Source: a virus. Taken from it: a stretch of DNA of 49,744 bases. The translations under genes and the position numbers were made by a program. Shown here in pieces: positions 1 through 6,870 of the stretch; position 1 is the stretch's first letter, and each line of letters opens with the position of its first letter. The notes under the pieces are model-generated. The model saw nothing but the letters and a program-made list of their open reading frames with translations. It had not been told where the DNA came from and did no database searches. The stretch lies in IMG/VR virus record IMGVR_UViG_3300050821_007132, positions 1-49,744 of that record; one strand, 5' to 3'.

Positions 1-97
1 CGTAGCATCTCGCTGTGAAATGTGGGACGTGCAAGAAAATAATCAAAGGGACGACTCGTAAGAAATACTGCGATTCGCGGTGTCGCGGTCGTGCGTA
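1..97. repeat. terminal direct repeat, left copy (circular join)
   Basis: These 97 bases are identical to 49648-49744. A gene (15-128) and its probable promoter read continuously across the join, so the contig is circular or circularly permuted. An exact repeat of this short length is most simply an assembly overlap rather than a packaged terminal repeat, but the sequence alone cannot separate the two. Confidence 0.95.
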
Positions 98-128
98 CAG
101 GATGAGGCATGAAAAGAAAGCTCGGTAA
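15..128 (+). CDS. 37-residue zinc-ribbon/knuckle protein
   Basis: Starts with GTG and encodes a very basic 37-residue protein. It begins MKCGTCKK and has a second metal pair CDSRC followed by RGRAYR; this CxxC...CxxxC-RxRAYRxR layout is common in tiny zinc-binding proteins of bacteria and phages. It is complete only because the left end continues from the right end of the contig. A TAGCAT -10-like box lies six bases before the GTG, so translation may be leaderless. It overlaps the next gene by 20 bases. Molecular role unknown; nucleic acid binding is a guess from charge and fold. Confidence 0.7.
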   Translation: MKCGTCKKIIKGTTRKKYCDSRCRGRAYRMRHEKKAR

Positions 129-963
129 TCGCAAGGCGTCGTACAATCCGAAGCGCCTCTTTCTCGCCAAGTACATCAATCGCTCCACCATCAGCACGAC
201 GGCGCTACCCGTGGACATGTCGGTGTCGCCGATGATTCAGGCGAATCCGTGGATTATGAACGGAATGCTGATGAACGGTCCCGACCCCGCTGCGGCTCCG
301 GTGCTCGTCTCGACGTTCGGGCTGAGTCAGACGGCGGCGAATGACTTAGCGGCTGGTGGACTCGGTGACTGTTGGTTCGCCTGCGCTGCTCGGCGCTCTG
401 CTATCGCGGCGGCATCGGTAGGCAAGCTCGTCTACACGTCCTACGCCGACATGGTGAAGTCCGCACTGATGGGATACACCTCGACCGGCTGGAATCCGAA
501 AGACTCGGCCAACACAGATCAGGGCACCGATCCGACACAGGGGTTCGCTTACGTCAAATCGACGGGCCTGTGGACGAGCGACGGCACGTACAACAAGCAG
601 ATGGCGCAGTTGGGCGTTGACCCCAAAGACTTCGAGGCGGTGACGATTGCGTTCAACATCGGCATGGGACTGTCGGTCGGCATCAACTTCCCGCAGGACT
701 ACGAGAGCGCGACGGTCTGGGACGTGACCAGTTCGCCCATCGTCGGCGGTCACGAGATTTGCGGCTTCTCGAATCTGGCGGTGAAACCGGCGGGTATCGA
801 GATCGATTCGTGGGGAGAGATAATCACCTTCACGGCGGCAGGGCTGGCGCAGCAGTGTACGGACCTGTTCGCGATTATCGACCCCGACCAGTTCGGGCCG
901 GGGAGCACGGCAATTAACGGATTCGACAGCGAGGCAATGTTGGCCGACTTGGGGACGCTATGA
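109..963 (+). CDS. papain/calpain-like cysteine protease
   Basis: The 284-residue product has the landmarks of the papain-like (clan CA) fold. A nucleophile block GGLGDCWFACA gives Cys88, in the style of calpain (LGDCW) rather than papain (CGSCW). A GGHEICGF block gives His215, and IDSWGE (233-236) stands where papains have NSWG, with Asp instead of Asn. There is no signal peptide; the N-terminus is basic. The start ATG follows an AGGATGAGG Shine-Dalgarno-like stretch. It overlaps the following lipoprotein gene by ATGA. A peptidase could process virion proteins or act on a host target; genome position (first block after a terminator, away from the capsid genes) favours neither. Catalytic activity is inferred from motifs only. 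Confidence 0.65.
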   Translation: MKRKLGNRKASYNPKRLFLAKYINRSTISTTALPVDMSVSPMIQANPWIMNGMLMNGPDPAAAPVLVSTFGLSQTAANDLAAGGLGDCWFACAARRSAIAAASVGKLVYTSYADMVKSALMGYTSTGWNPKDSANTDQGTDPTQGFAYVKSTGLWTSDGTYNKQMAQLGVDPKDFEAVTIAFNIGMGLSVGINFPQDYESATVWDVTSSPIVGGHEICGFSNLAVKPAGIEIDSWGEIITFTAAGLAQQCTDLFAIIDPDQFGPGSTAINGFDSEAMLADLGTL

Positions 964-1253
964 AACGCAAGCTATTCTTTCGCTTCGTATTTTTGTTTGT
1001 CGCGGCGTTTGTACTCGCGAAGATTATCAGCGGCTGCGGCACCGTGACTCCGCCCGCGCCGACGCCGACGCCCACCGTCACCCCAACAGCGACGCCTACG
1101 CCTACAGCGGTAGTATTCAACGTCGAGGCGTGCCTGCAAAACGCCACGGCGGACTGCAACAAGGCGTGCGGAACTGTGGGCAACGTCGCGTGTCTGAACA
1201 ACTGTAACGCTGTCCGCGATCACGCCTGCCAAGTATTAGGAAATAACCCGTAA
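960..1253 (+). CDS. small Pro/Thr-rich lipoprotein
   Basis: The 97-residue product has a basic start, a hydrophobic stretch and a lipobox ISGC near residue 26, so it should be lipidated and anchored. It is followed by a Thr-Pro repeat linker (about residues 30-50) and a compact domain with six cysteines (ACLQN..CNKAC..VACLNNC). The linker type recurs in the secreted proteins of the late region. It is coupled to the protease gene by ATGA. An outer-membrane spanin subunit (Rz1-like) is possible by form, but the Cys-rich tail is not typical and the lysis genes are elsewhere. Confidence 0.65.
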   Translation: MKRKLFFRFVFLFVAAFVLAKIISGCGTVTPPAPTPTPTVTPTATPTPTAVVFNVEACLQNATADCNKACGTVGNVACLNNCNAVRDHACQVLGNNP

Positions 1254-1268
1254 ACAAGGAGAACTGAA

Positions 1269-1448
1269 ATGAGCAACTGGCTTCCATACATACTCGCATT
1301 CCTTCAGGCGCTTCCGACGCTGATTCCTGAAATCACGACGATCATCGACGCGATCATTGCGATCTTCAATCAGAACCCGACCCCCGCAAATCAGGCTCGC
1401 ATCGCGAATCTCCAGCAGATCAAAGCTGGCCTGCCCGCCAAGCCGTAG
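1269..1448 (+). CDS. 59-residue hydrophobic protein
   Basis: Has an ideal AAGGAG ribosome site 7 bases before ATG. The product begins MSNWLPYILAFLQALPTL and continues with an Ile-rich amphipathic or membrane stretch to about residue 34, then a short polar tail ending GLPAKP. No family recognised. Size and hydrophobicity would suit a membrane peptide. Confidence 0.6.
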   Translation: MSNWLPYILAFLQALPTLIPEITTIIDAIIAIFNQNPTPANQARIANLQQIKAGLPAKP

Positions 1449-1454
1449 TCCTCT

Positions 1455-2657
1455 GTGCCCGCGTCGTACATCGATCCGGTAATCGCAAGCCGAATCCGTG
1501 CGGCGTGGGGCAACCTCGCTCCCGACGTTCGCACCCGCATCACCGCCCGCCTGAACGCCAAGCGTGTCGCCAAGGGCTTCCAGCAGCCCGTGCCGCTACA
1601 GGAACTCGTCACGCTCGACGCTGCGGTCGGGGCGGTCGCGGTGCCTAAGGTGGCGCTCACGTCTCAGGTCGATTCCAGCGGCGAGATTTGGGGCACGGGC
1701 AGGTACGAGCATCTTGACCCTGGTTGGGCGGAGAGCATCGCGTGCTGGCTGGAGACGATGCACGACCATCATCCGTTCAACACGGCGGCTCAGGTCATTC
1801 AGATACCGGATACAGTGAAAATAGCGATTGCGGGGGACTGGGGCTGTGGTGATTGGCGCGACGCGGGGAATCCAGCACCGAGTACGCGGGTGGCGGCGCA
1901 GATGGCGGCGCTCAAGCCTGATTTGACTGTGCATTTGGGGGACGAGTATTACGCGGGTACGGCGGACGAGGAGAAGCATCTATTCGCGGCTCTGTGGCCC
2001 CAAGGAAGGCTTGGCTCGTTCGCGATGCAATCCAATCACGGCATGTACAGCGGCGGATACGGCTATTACGACGTGACGTTGGATCATCCTGCATTCAGGC
2101 TCCAACGCGGGTGCTCGTTCTTCGCGCTTGAAAACTCCAACTGGGTGATCGTCGGGCTGGACAGCGCCTACTACGCGGACCCCGAAGGGCTGTATATGGA
2201 CGGGACGCTGCGCGGGAACGGGTATCCAGACTTCCAGAGCGAGTTCCTGCGGGAGCAGGTGGCGAAGGGGAAGAAGGCGGTCGTGCTGACGCATCATAAC
2301 GGATTGAGTGACGATGGAATGACATTAAACGATTTCGGCGCTCAAGTGATGAGTTTCACCGCGCGATTGCCTGTGCAAACTTCGTACTGGTATTGGGGCC
2401 ACTCACATTTCGCGGCGGTCTACAAACAAGATGGGGCCGAGCCTTTCTGCCGATGCGTCGGGCACGGCGGCGTACCCTACGGCGTGGCGAGCGTGCTGGA
2501 GAGTTCCGCCGTCGAGTGGTACGAGAAAAGACTCGCGAACGACCCTGAGATTCCGCAGCGGGTGATGAACGGGTTTTGCCAAGTCGCGCTCGACGGGCCT
2601 AATATCGTAGAGACGTTCTACGACGAGCAAGGCGGCATCGCATGGCAAAGCAAGTAA
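1455..2657 (+). CDS. calcineurin-like metallophosphoesterase
   Basis: The 400-residue product carries the ordered metal-binding motifs of the family: GDWG (127-130), GDEYYAG (162-168), SNHGMYSGG (193-201, replacing the usual GNHE/D), THHN (279-282) and GHSH (315-318). These residues normally hold two metal ions and hydrolyse phosphomono- or diesters. An N-terminal region of about 115 residues has no recognised motif. No signal peptide, so cytoplasmic or virion-associated. The GTG start at 1455 is the first available in frame after the upstream stop and has no clear ribosome site. Substrate cannot be predicted; related phage enzymes act on nucleotides, RNA or proteins. Confidence 0.8.
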   Translation: MPASYIDPVIASRIRAAWGNLAPDVRTRITARLNAKRVAKGFQQPVPLQELVTLDAAVGAVAVPKVALTSQVDSSGEIWGTGRYEHLDPGWAESIACWLETMHDHHPFNTAAQVIQIPDTVKIAIAGDWGCGDWRDAGNPAPSTRVAAQMAALKPDLTVHLGDEYYAGTADEEKHLFAALWPQGRLGSFAMQSNHGMYSGGYGYYDVTLDHPAFRLQRGCSFFALENSNWVIVGLDSAYYADPEGLYMDGTLRGNGYPDFQSEFLREQVAKGKKAVVLTHHNGLSDDGMTLNDFGAQVMSFTARLPVQTSYWYWGHSHFAAVYKQDGAEPFCRCVGHGGVPYGVASVLESSAVEWYEKRLANDPEIPQRVMNGFCQVALDGPNIVETFYDEQGGIAWQSK

Positions 2658-2679
2658 TCCGCACGGGACGGGAGGATGT

Positions 2680-2895
2680 ATGAAACCGACCGACGAAATT
2701 CGCAGTGCGAACACGGTCGCGATCTGCTTCTGGCTTGGCGGTTTTGGAATGTTGCTGACGCGCTGGCTATTCTCGGATTGGTCGTTGCCGTTTGTGCTCT
2801 TTGTCTGGACCCTTATGAACATGGGAGGGCCAGCGGTGGCGATAAATAGGGCGCGTCGTGACCAAGCGGCTAACGCGGGCGCGAGACAGCCATGA
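2680..2895 (+). CDS. two-helix membrane protein
   Basis: A 71-residue product with two hydrophobic segments (about 13-30 and 35-55) and a basic tail. A GGGAGG ribosome site precedes the ATG. A copy of the dispersed palindrome (2870-2885) lies in its last codons. Overlaps the next gene by ATGA. Function unknown. Confidence 0.6.
   Translation: MKPTDEIRSANTVAICFWLGGFGMLLTRWLFSDWSLPFVLFVWTLMNMGGPAVAINRARRDQAANAGARQP
2870..2885 (-). repeat. dispersed palindrome, copy 1
   Basis: CTAACGCGGGCGCGAG on the plus strand; 14 of 16 match to the consensus CTAACGCCCGCGTTAG read on the minus strand. It lies at the 3' end of the 2680-2895 gene, just before the next start. Confidence 0.7.
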
Positions 2896-3116
2896 AACTC
2901 CGCTGGGTCTGGCAGTGCAAAGGCCCGTGCATGGTCGTCACCTCGACGCCGAAGGGGACGATTCCCCCGTATCCTTGTTCATGCGGTGGTGATGAATGGC
3001 TGTTGATTACCGAGAGGCCGGAGACTGAAGAGGAAGCCAAGGTGAACGCACTGTGGCGGCGGGTGGTCGCGGCGCATCCCGAATGGCGGATACCCTATGC
3101 CGGACCCACTCACTAG
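2892..3116 (+). CDS. small Cys-containing protein
   Basis: A 74-residue product starting by ATGA overlap with the previous gene. Cysteines form CKGPC (near 10-14) and PCSCGG (near 28-33), a plausible zinc site, followed by an acidic helix EETEEEAKV. No family recognised. Overlaps the next gene by 20 bases. Confidence 0.55.
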   Translation: MKLRWVWQCKGPCMVVTSTPKGTIPPYPCSCGGDEWLLITERPETEEEAKVNALWRRVVAAHPEWRIPYAGPTH

Positions 3117-3285
3117 AAAGTGCGCACTGTGCCACGGGGAAATGATGGACGGCGACGGGATCAACGACCTGCGAGTGCCGATGGTTGATGAGCGCGGGAA
3201 CTGGCGGCACTTGCATCTTGAGGCGTGCATCGTGGAGTTGCTGAGTCGGATCGACAGGATGAGCTATGCCGGAATCTCGCACTAA
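3097..3285 (+). CDS. small zinc-binding protein
   Basis: A 62-residue product with CALCHGEM near the N-terminus and HLHLEAC near residue 45, which together could hold a metal. The start lies inside the end of the previous gene; the end overlaps the next gene by 20 bases. Function unknown. Confidence 0.55.
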   Translation: MPDPLTRKCALCHGEMMDGDGINDLRVPMVDERGNWRHLHLEACIVELLSRIDRMSYAGISH

Positions 3286-3637
3286 AGGAGACATCTCGAT
3301 TTTCTACGTCGTGCTGGTGATCTTCGTGGGCGGCTGGCTGCTCGCGTCGTGCCCGCCGAATGGGACTACCTACGGGGCTGAGAATCCCTGCTCCTACAAC
3401 GACATGGCGGCATATCAGCAGACCGAGAAGCTACGCGAGGTGTCGAGCAACTTCGCCGACATCTCCACCAGAGCGCAGGAGACGTGCAGCCCCGCTAAGG
3501 ACGGCGACGCCTTCTGCCAGCAGGTAGTCATCAACGCGGCGGCCAATGCGGAGACAGCGGAGCAGCAAGCGTATCAGGCGTGGGGGACCATCTCGAAGGG
3601 GTGCCAGCAATACATCAAGAGCCAGCGAGATGAATGA
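3266..3637 (+). CDS. predicted lipoprotein
   Basis: A 123-residue product whose hydrophobic segment (about 12-26) ends in the lipobox LASC, then a Cys-containing helical domain (CSYND, TCSPAKDGDAFC, KGCQQY) rich in Ala and Gln. It is probably exported and lipid-anchored. Coupled by ATGA to the next gene. It has the size of an outer-membrane spanin or surface lipoprotein, but no specific family was recognised. Confidence 0.6.
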   Translation: MPESRTKGDISIFYVVLVIFVGGWLLASCPPNGTTYGAENPCSYNDMAAYQQTEKLREVSSNFADISTRAQETCSPAKDGDAFCQQVVINAAANAETAEQQAYQAWGTISKGCQQYIKSQRDE

Positions 3638-3855
3638 GAACGATCAAGCTCTCGAAGGGTAGCCCGCGCAAACCACGGTACAAGTACCCGGTACGCACCA
3701 TGAAGATTAATGATACCTTTTTTGTGCCGGGAAAGACGCGAGGATGGACCAGTTCATTCCGCTACTACTACAAAAAGACGCTGGGCTTCACGTTCGAGAT
3801 TGATCTAGTGACAGAGCACGGTGTGAAGGGCGTCCGCGTCTGGAGAAATACGTGA
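3634..3855 (+). CDS. basic small protein, unknown
   Basis: A 73-residue, Lys/Arg/Tyr-rich product with beta-strand-like pattern (TFFVPGKTRGW, FTFEIDLV). Starts by ATGA overlap and ends by GTGA overlap, so it is translated as part of the chain 3266-4535. No family recognised. Confidence 0.55.
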   Translation: MRTIKLSKGSPRKPRYKYPVRTMKINDTFFVPGKTRGWTSSFRYYYKKTLGFTFEIDLVTEHGVKGVRVWRNT

Positions 3856-4127
3856 ATAAAACGACAAGGGAACGTCTTTCAGCGATGGCGAAAGGGCGGC
3901 GGAGCTTATCGCAGATTCCAGAGACGCCGGAGCAGACGGCGGAGCGGTATCGTAAAGCTCGCGCGGCCAACCCCGTGATATCGTTATCCGTTCAACGTCG
4001 GTTAAAAGCAATGGGCCTACCATTCATTGAGTCTGAGTTCGGTTCGCCGACAAATCCGGCGCCCTCTACTCGTTGCGATTCTAAAGAACAGCACCCGCCT
4101 CACGACGAGACCGATGATTGGCATTAA
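3852..4127 (+). CDS. small basic protein, unknown
   Basis: A 91-residue product with GTG start sharing GTGA with the upstream stop. Basic helical first half (RERLSAMAKGRRS, RYRKARAAN) and a polar His-rich end. Could bind nucleic acid by charge; no motif supports more. Confidence 0.5.
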   Translation: MNKTTRERLSAMAKGRRSLSQIPETPEQTAERYRKARAANPVISLSVQRRLKAMGLPFIESEFGSPTNPAPSTRCDSKEQHPPHDETDDWH

Positions 4128-4353
4128 CATCCTGCTCGCCGCCGCCATCGTCACCGGCACCGTCGTTGTGCATCTGAATACAACCACTTGGACGCTGAAG
4201 ATAGAGCCGGTTGCGGCGACGACGCAGCGCGCGGAGTGGCAGGACCAACTCACGCCAGCAGACGCGCTGGGTATCGAGAAGGACATGGGGCGCTTCGGGT
4301 CTCTCTACTTCGTTGAGCCAGACCCTTCGTACCCCAACGCATCACAGCGATGA
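4114..4353 (+). CDS. single-pass membrane protein
   Basis: I start at ATG 4114 (MIGINILLAAAIVTG), giving 79 residues with one N-terminal transmembrane helix and a soluble tail. An earlier in-frame ATG (4027) would add a basic stretch inside the previous gene and is less likely. Coupled to the next gene by ATGA. Function unknown. Confidence 0.5.
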   Translation: MIGINILLAAAIVTGTVVVHLNTTTWTLKIEPVAATTQRAEWQDQLTPADALGIEKDMGRFGSLYFVEPDPSYPNASQR

Positions 4354-4535
4354 CGTACCAGGCAATCGCACGGCACCTCGGCCTGACTCATCAGGCTATC
4401 TGGCTCGCCGAGCGCAGGGCGATTCGCAAGCTGTGGCGCAAGTCTGACAAGCTCAAAGCGCGATATGTCGAAGTGCATGCGCCGCTGATTCGGCTGGACC
4501 CGCCAGCGCACGCGCCCGTCTGCGGACGGGATTAG
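4350..4535 (+). CDS. sigma-region-4-like helix-turn-helix protein
   Basis: A 61-residue product. Residues 1-31 (MTYQAIARHLGLTHQAIW then ERRAIRKLWRK) match the pattern of the sigma70 region 4.2 helix-turn-helix (TYxEIAxxLGxSxQxVxxIExRAxxKLR), which binds the promoter -35 box. The other sigma regions are absent, so it is not a complete sigma factor; it may be a small transcription regulator or a -35 competitor. Last gene of the plus-strand block; its stop overlaps the end of the convergent gene 4532-5104 by four bases. Confidence 0.55.
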   Translation: MTYQAIARHLGLTHQAIWLAERRAIRKLWRKSDKLKARYVEVHAPLIRLDPPAHAPVCGRD

Positions 4536-5104
4536 CGTTGGTACGGCGGCGGCGATCCGTGATCAACTCTTGGTTCTTCGATCCAGCCGCATAGTCTAAA
4601 TCCGTGCTGGGTTGGGCACCATTTCTGGAAGCTAGAAGTGAAGTCCATTATCTTAGCGGGATCGTTTACCCACGTTGGTTGCGACGTGACCTCGCCCAAT
4701 TCGAGACGATATTCCCAGTGCCCTTGGTACTCATCGCCCCATTGTCCTTTTAGCATGATTGGTCCTTCCGCAGAATCGAAGGCAACCTTGGTACTCATAT
4801 AGCCGTCGTAGTTGCTTTCTGTGCCTTGGCCCGCAACGCACTTAGTGAATGCCTGGGTCACCTTCGCTGGCGGCGTCCCGAAATCAGTCGTCTCGCCGAA
4901 AGTCCAAGTGCCGAACTCGTGGCGCTGATTCTGCTTGATAGACCACTCGCCGGTCAGGCTGATTATGCCTTCATTGCAGGAATACCATTTGGTCAGTGCG
5001 CCCGCCGGTGTGGACCGCCGCGCGATAATCACACAGTTAGTGAAGGCAAACACCGGATGCGAGAACCCCAACACCGATGCTAGGCATAGTATACGTTTGA
5101 TCAT
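4532..5104 (-). CDS. secreted protein with signal peptide, unknown
   Basis: A strong AAGGAG site precedes ATG 5104; a GTG one codon earlier is less likely. The product (about 190 residues) has a Sec signal peptide (MIKRILCLASVLGFSHPVFA) and a mature part with five cysteines and repeated aromatic/Gly beta pattern (GEWSIKQ, GTWTFGE, KGQWGDEYQGHWEYRL). It should be exported to the periplasm or outside. Last gene of the minus-strand operon beginning at 6788; convergent with the plus-strand block. Confidence 0.6.
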   Translation of the reverse strand: MIKRILCLASVLGFSHPVFAFTNCVIIARRSTPAGALTKWYSCNEGIISLTGEWSIKQNQRHEFGTWTFGETTDFGTPPAKVTQAFTKCVAGQGTESNYDGYMSTKVAFDSAEGPIMLKGQWGDEYQGHWEYRLELGEVTSQPTWVNDPAKIMDFTSSFQKWCPTQHGFRLCGWIEEPRVDHGSPPPYQR

Positions 5105-5140
5105 CACACATCTCCTTGCAGCGCACGCGCCGATTTGCGA

Positions 5141-5332
5141 TTAGCGGGGGTTAGGCTGGTCGCGACCTTCAATGACGATTTGCGCCACACCATGCCAGAA
5201 GGCCGATAGTTGATCGGGCCGCCAGCCGTCGAAATCGGACATCTCAACACGAACAGAGACCCCGAACGTCACTGCGGGTCGTGTCGGAGGAACTGTCAGC
5301 GGCTCGTAGAAATCGAACGTCTTGCGCTTCAT
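5141..5332 (-). CDS. small protein with LxAFWxGV motif
   Basis: AGAGGAG ribosome site, ATG 5332, 63 residues. Its C-terminal part QLSAFWHGVAQIVIEG resembles the motif ELNAFWRGVDALASV in the gene at 12868-13011, so the two may share a small helical domain. A nine-codon reading frame beginning in the repeated element 5357-5371 ends exactly on its ATG (ATGA). Function unknown. Confidence 0.55.
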   Translation of the reverse strand: MKRKTFDFYEPLTVPPTRPAVTFGVSVRVEMSDFDGWRPDQLSAFWHGVAQIVIEGRDQPNPR

Positions 5333-5356
5333 GTTTCTCCTCTCAGATTAAAGGTC

Positions 5357-5371
5357 ATCCCGAATATGCGT
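5357..5371 (-). repeat. repeat copy before gene 5332
   Basis: On the minus strand this reads CGCATATTCGGGATG; the same 15 bases occur at 5575-5589. In both places it directly follows a GGTAG stop region and its last ATG opens a 9- or 12-codon frame that ends by ATGA on the next gene's start. Confidence 0.6.
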
Positions 5372-5375
5372 GGCG

Positions 5376-5540
5376 CTACCTTTGGGGGATTCGCGTCGCC
5401 CGGGACATCGGGGTGGGACTCGGTGTTGAAGTTCCTACAAACCGATAGGTCGAGCCAAGATATTCGCCATAGCCGTTCTGTGCCATTTGAATGAGGGTGG
5501 CCGCCAACGCCATCGCGAGTATTAATGAGATTACTTTCAT
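5376..5540 (-). CDS. 54-residue exported or membrane peptide
   Basis: AAGGAG site seven bases before ATG 5540. Begins MKVISLILAMALAATLIQMA, a signal-like helix, and carries a short TPSPTP linker near residue 40, the same flavour as the longer linkers in the late secreted proteins. Possibly a small secreted peptide. Not previously recognisable. Confidence 0.55.
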   Translation of the reverse strand: MKVISLILAMALAATLIQMAQNGYGEYLGSTYRFVGTSTPSPTPMSRATRIPQR

Positions 5541-5574
5541 GCTGTGTCTCCTTGCATCATCCTCTTACAGCCCA

Positions 5575-5589
5575 TCCCGAATATGCGCT
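5575..5589 (-). repeat. repeat copy before gene 5540
   Basis: Second copy of CGCATATTCGGGATG (minus strand). The closing ATG opens a 12-codon leader frame that ends by ATGA overlap at the start of the gene 5376-5540. Confidence 0.6.
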
Positions 5590-5803
5590 ACCGAAGCGCG
5601 CGAGACACCTCTTGTTCGACTATTGCAGGGAAGCGTCGTTGGTCGTTGATGTATCGTAGGCTCTCTTCCAACTGATCTATTCGATTGCCCTGTTCCTCAA
5701 TCGCATCGCAGCACGCTTCCATGTCGAGGCGCACCGAGGGGTCGGCTATCAGGTGCAGGCGCTTGCGGATGTCGCGGGCGAGTTTCAGAGGGTCACTTGG
5801 CAT
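5588..5803 (-). CDS. small coiled-coil protein
   Basis: I choose ATG 5803 because AGGAGAG lies about nine bases upstream; longer in-frame starts lack a ribosome site. The 71-residue product is mostly helical, with a heptad-like stretch EEQGNRIDQLEESLRYIND. Function unknown. Confidence 0.55.
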   Translation of the reverse strand: MPSDPLKLARDIRKRLHLIADPSVRLDMEACCDAIEEQGNRIDQLEESLRYINDQRRFPAIVEQEVSRALR

Positions 5804-5822
5804 TAGGGCGTCTCTCCTGCCG

Positions 5823-6131
5823 TCAGCCTTGGTCATTGGGGTGCGCCGAAATCCACTCAGCCAGAGCATCGCAGGCGGCTTGGGCTGGGGCATGATTCGC
5901 GATGTGTTTTCCTTCACCACCCATGTCGTTAATCCAAGCCTCGCCACCGCGAAAGCTGGCTTCAACAATCAGGCTGGCGTGGTCTGGCAACCGCCGCGCC
6001 GCCCGCATCGTCGCGTTGAGGTCGTGGGCGTAGTCGGGCGGGTCTTCACCTTCCACCGCACCTTGGGGGATAAGGCCCATCCCGACGCGCTCGAACTCCG
6101 CGATGAGTCTGCATTTGTCGTCGTTGCTCAC
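5823..6131 (-). CDS. conserved-looking phage protein, unknown
   Basis: A 102-residue product with GTG start sharing GTGA with the upstream gene. Soluble, acidic; includes NATMRAARRLPDHASLIVEA and a C-terminal helix AACDALAEWIS. No family recognised. Confidence 0.6.
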   Translation of the reverse strand: MSNDDKCRLIAEFERVGMGLIPQGAVEGEDPPDYAHDLNATMRAARRLPDHASLIVEASFRGGEAWINDMGGEGKHIANHAPAQAACDALAEWISAHPNDQG

Positions 6132-6328
6132 GATTCATTGCTCCGTTCTATGCTTCGGCGCTGGGCGCGCGGGTCGTCGATAGTCATGGTTTCTCCGCAG
6201 CATTCGGGCCAGCCGTGCGCCAAGCAATGCGCCGAGTCCACCTTGCGAGTCGCGCCGCAGCGCCTGCACCAGACTTGTCCGCGCTTTAGTTGCGGCACGT
6301 CCTCAACGATTCTCGAATGGATGCTCAT
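6128..6328 (-). CDS. zinc-ribbon protein
   Basis: A 66-residue product with WCRRCGATRK and, 14 residues later, CLAHGWPECCGETM; the two Cys pairs and His fit a zinc ribbon. Coupled at both ends (ATGA before, GTGA after) within the minus-strand operon. Confidence 0.65.
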   Translation of the reverse strand: MSIHSRIVEDVPQLKRGQVWCRRCGATRKVDSAHCLAHGWPECCGETMTIDDPRAQRRSIERSNES

Positions 6329-6504
6329 GCGTCAATCTCCACGGGCCAGTGGCGGCAGACGACGTTCAGTTCGGTCGAGAGCTGCTGCGTGTGATCGACG
6401 CACAGGTTAAGCTGAACGTGATCCAGCAGGATAACCAGGTTGGCGGACGCTCCGCATTCGTCGCAGATGATGTTGTGCTTGGGGTTTGGAGTTTTCAGAT
6501 TCAT
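6325..6504 (-). CDS. zinc-ribbon protein, 59 residues
   Basis: AGGTAAGAAG before ATG 6504. Sequence begins MNLKTPNPKHNIICDECGAS and has a second site NLCVDHTQQL and CRHW, a plausible CxxC...CxxH metal site. Ends by ATGA overlap with the next gene. A copy of the dispersed palindrome lies just upstream (6517-6532). Confidence 0.6.
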   Translation of the reverse strand: MNLKTPNPKHNIICDECGASANLVILLDHVQLNLCVDHTQQLSTELNVVCRHWPVEIDA

Positions 6505-6516
6505 GCTTCTTACCTC

Positions 6517-6532
6517 ATCTCGCGGGCGTTAG
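6517..6532 (-). repeat. dispersed palindrome, copy 2
   Basis: Minus strand CTAACGCCCGCGAGAT, 13 of 16 to consensus. It covers the stop of the small frame 6529-6609 and the leader of gene 6325-6504. Confidence 0.7.
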
Positions 6533-6609
6533 CCAAAAATGACGCTGACGGTGTGGGCGTAGTGGGGGGTCGTACCCGTTTCCACAGCCGCCAGCGTGGG
6601 AGGAACCAT
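6529..6609 (-). CDS. possible 26-residue peptide
   Basis: Begins by TAATG overlap with the end of the ribbon-helix-helix gene and encodes MVPPTLAAVETGTTPHYAHT followed by VSVIFG. The coupling and tight packing argue for it, but it is too short for composition to decide. The alternative is a non-coding spacer. Confidence 0.3.
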   Translation of the reverse strand: MVPPTLAAVETGTTPHYAHTVSVIFG

Positions 6610-6788
6610 TACTGATTGGCCTCGCGTTGCGTGATGCCTTCGGCCACGAGGACTTGAATCAGGTTCGTAACCGTCCGATGTTCCTGCTCGGCAATGACGC
6701 GCAACTTCTCCAGCGCCAGCGATTCGAGCCGCACGTTGAACACCTTGGTCTGTGGTGGTCTGCCGTTCTGTGATGTGCGTTTCTTCAT
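6609..6788 (-). CDS. ribbon-helix-helix transcription regulator
   Basis: A 59-residue product with a basic N-terminal arm, the beta strand TKVFNVRLES, and two helices LALEKLRVIAEQEHRT and VTNLIQVLVAEGI. This is the Arc/MetJ/CopG layout: dimeric repressors that place a beta ribbon in the DNA major groove. It is the first gene of the minus-strand operon, with a TTGACA promoter whose -10 box ends eight bases before the ATG. The divergent promoter of gene 6878 starts 15 bases away, so an autorepressor that also controls the right operon is a natural inference. Confidence 0.75.
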   Translation of the reverse strand: MKKRTSQNGRPPQTKVFNVRLESLALEKLRVIAEQEHRTVTNLIQVLVAEGITQREANQ

Positions 6789-6796
6789 GGACTGGA

Positions 6797-6826
6797 ATCC
6801 TACACCAAACTACAAAGTATTGTCAA
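6797..6826 (-). promoter_or_regulatory. sigma70-like promoter of the regulator operon
   Basis: Minus strand TTGACA (6826-6821), 18-base spacer, TAGGAT (6802-6797), then eight bases to ATG 6788. The expected RNA start falls at or near the start codon, so the mRNA would be leaderless. Confidence 0.7.
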
Positions 6827-6841
6827 GAGGGGTCGGAGTGC

Positions 6842-6870
6842 TTGACATTGTGGTGCGCGCGGCGTATCGT
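6842..6870 (+). promoter_or_regulatory. sigma70-like promoter of the replication operon
   Basis: TTGACA (6842-6847), 17-base spacer, TATCGT (6865-6870), then seven bases to ATG 6878. The two divergent -35 boxes form an inverted repeat TGTCAAG...CTTGACA with 13 bases between, a compact shared operator candidate. Confidence 0.75.

Noticed and set aside
1-97. Exact end repeat as true packaged terminal redundancy
   Set aside because: Possible, but exact short overlaps are the usual product of assembling circular or permuted genomes; read-end mapping would be needed to claim packaging ends.
5685-6410. 241-codon plus-strand frame across the first minus operon
   Set aside because: Runs antisense to three coupled minus-strand genes with good ribosome sites and zinc motifs; Arg/Ser-rich composition.
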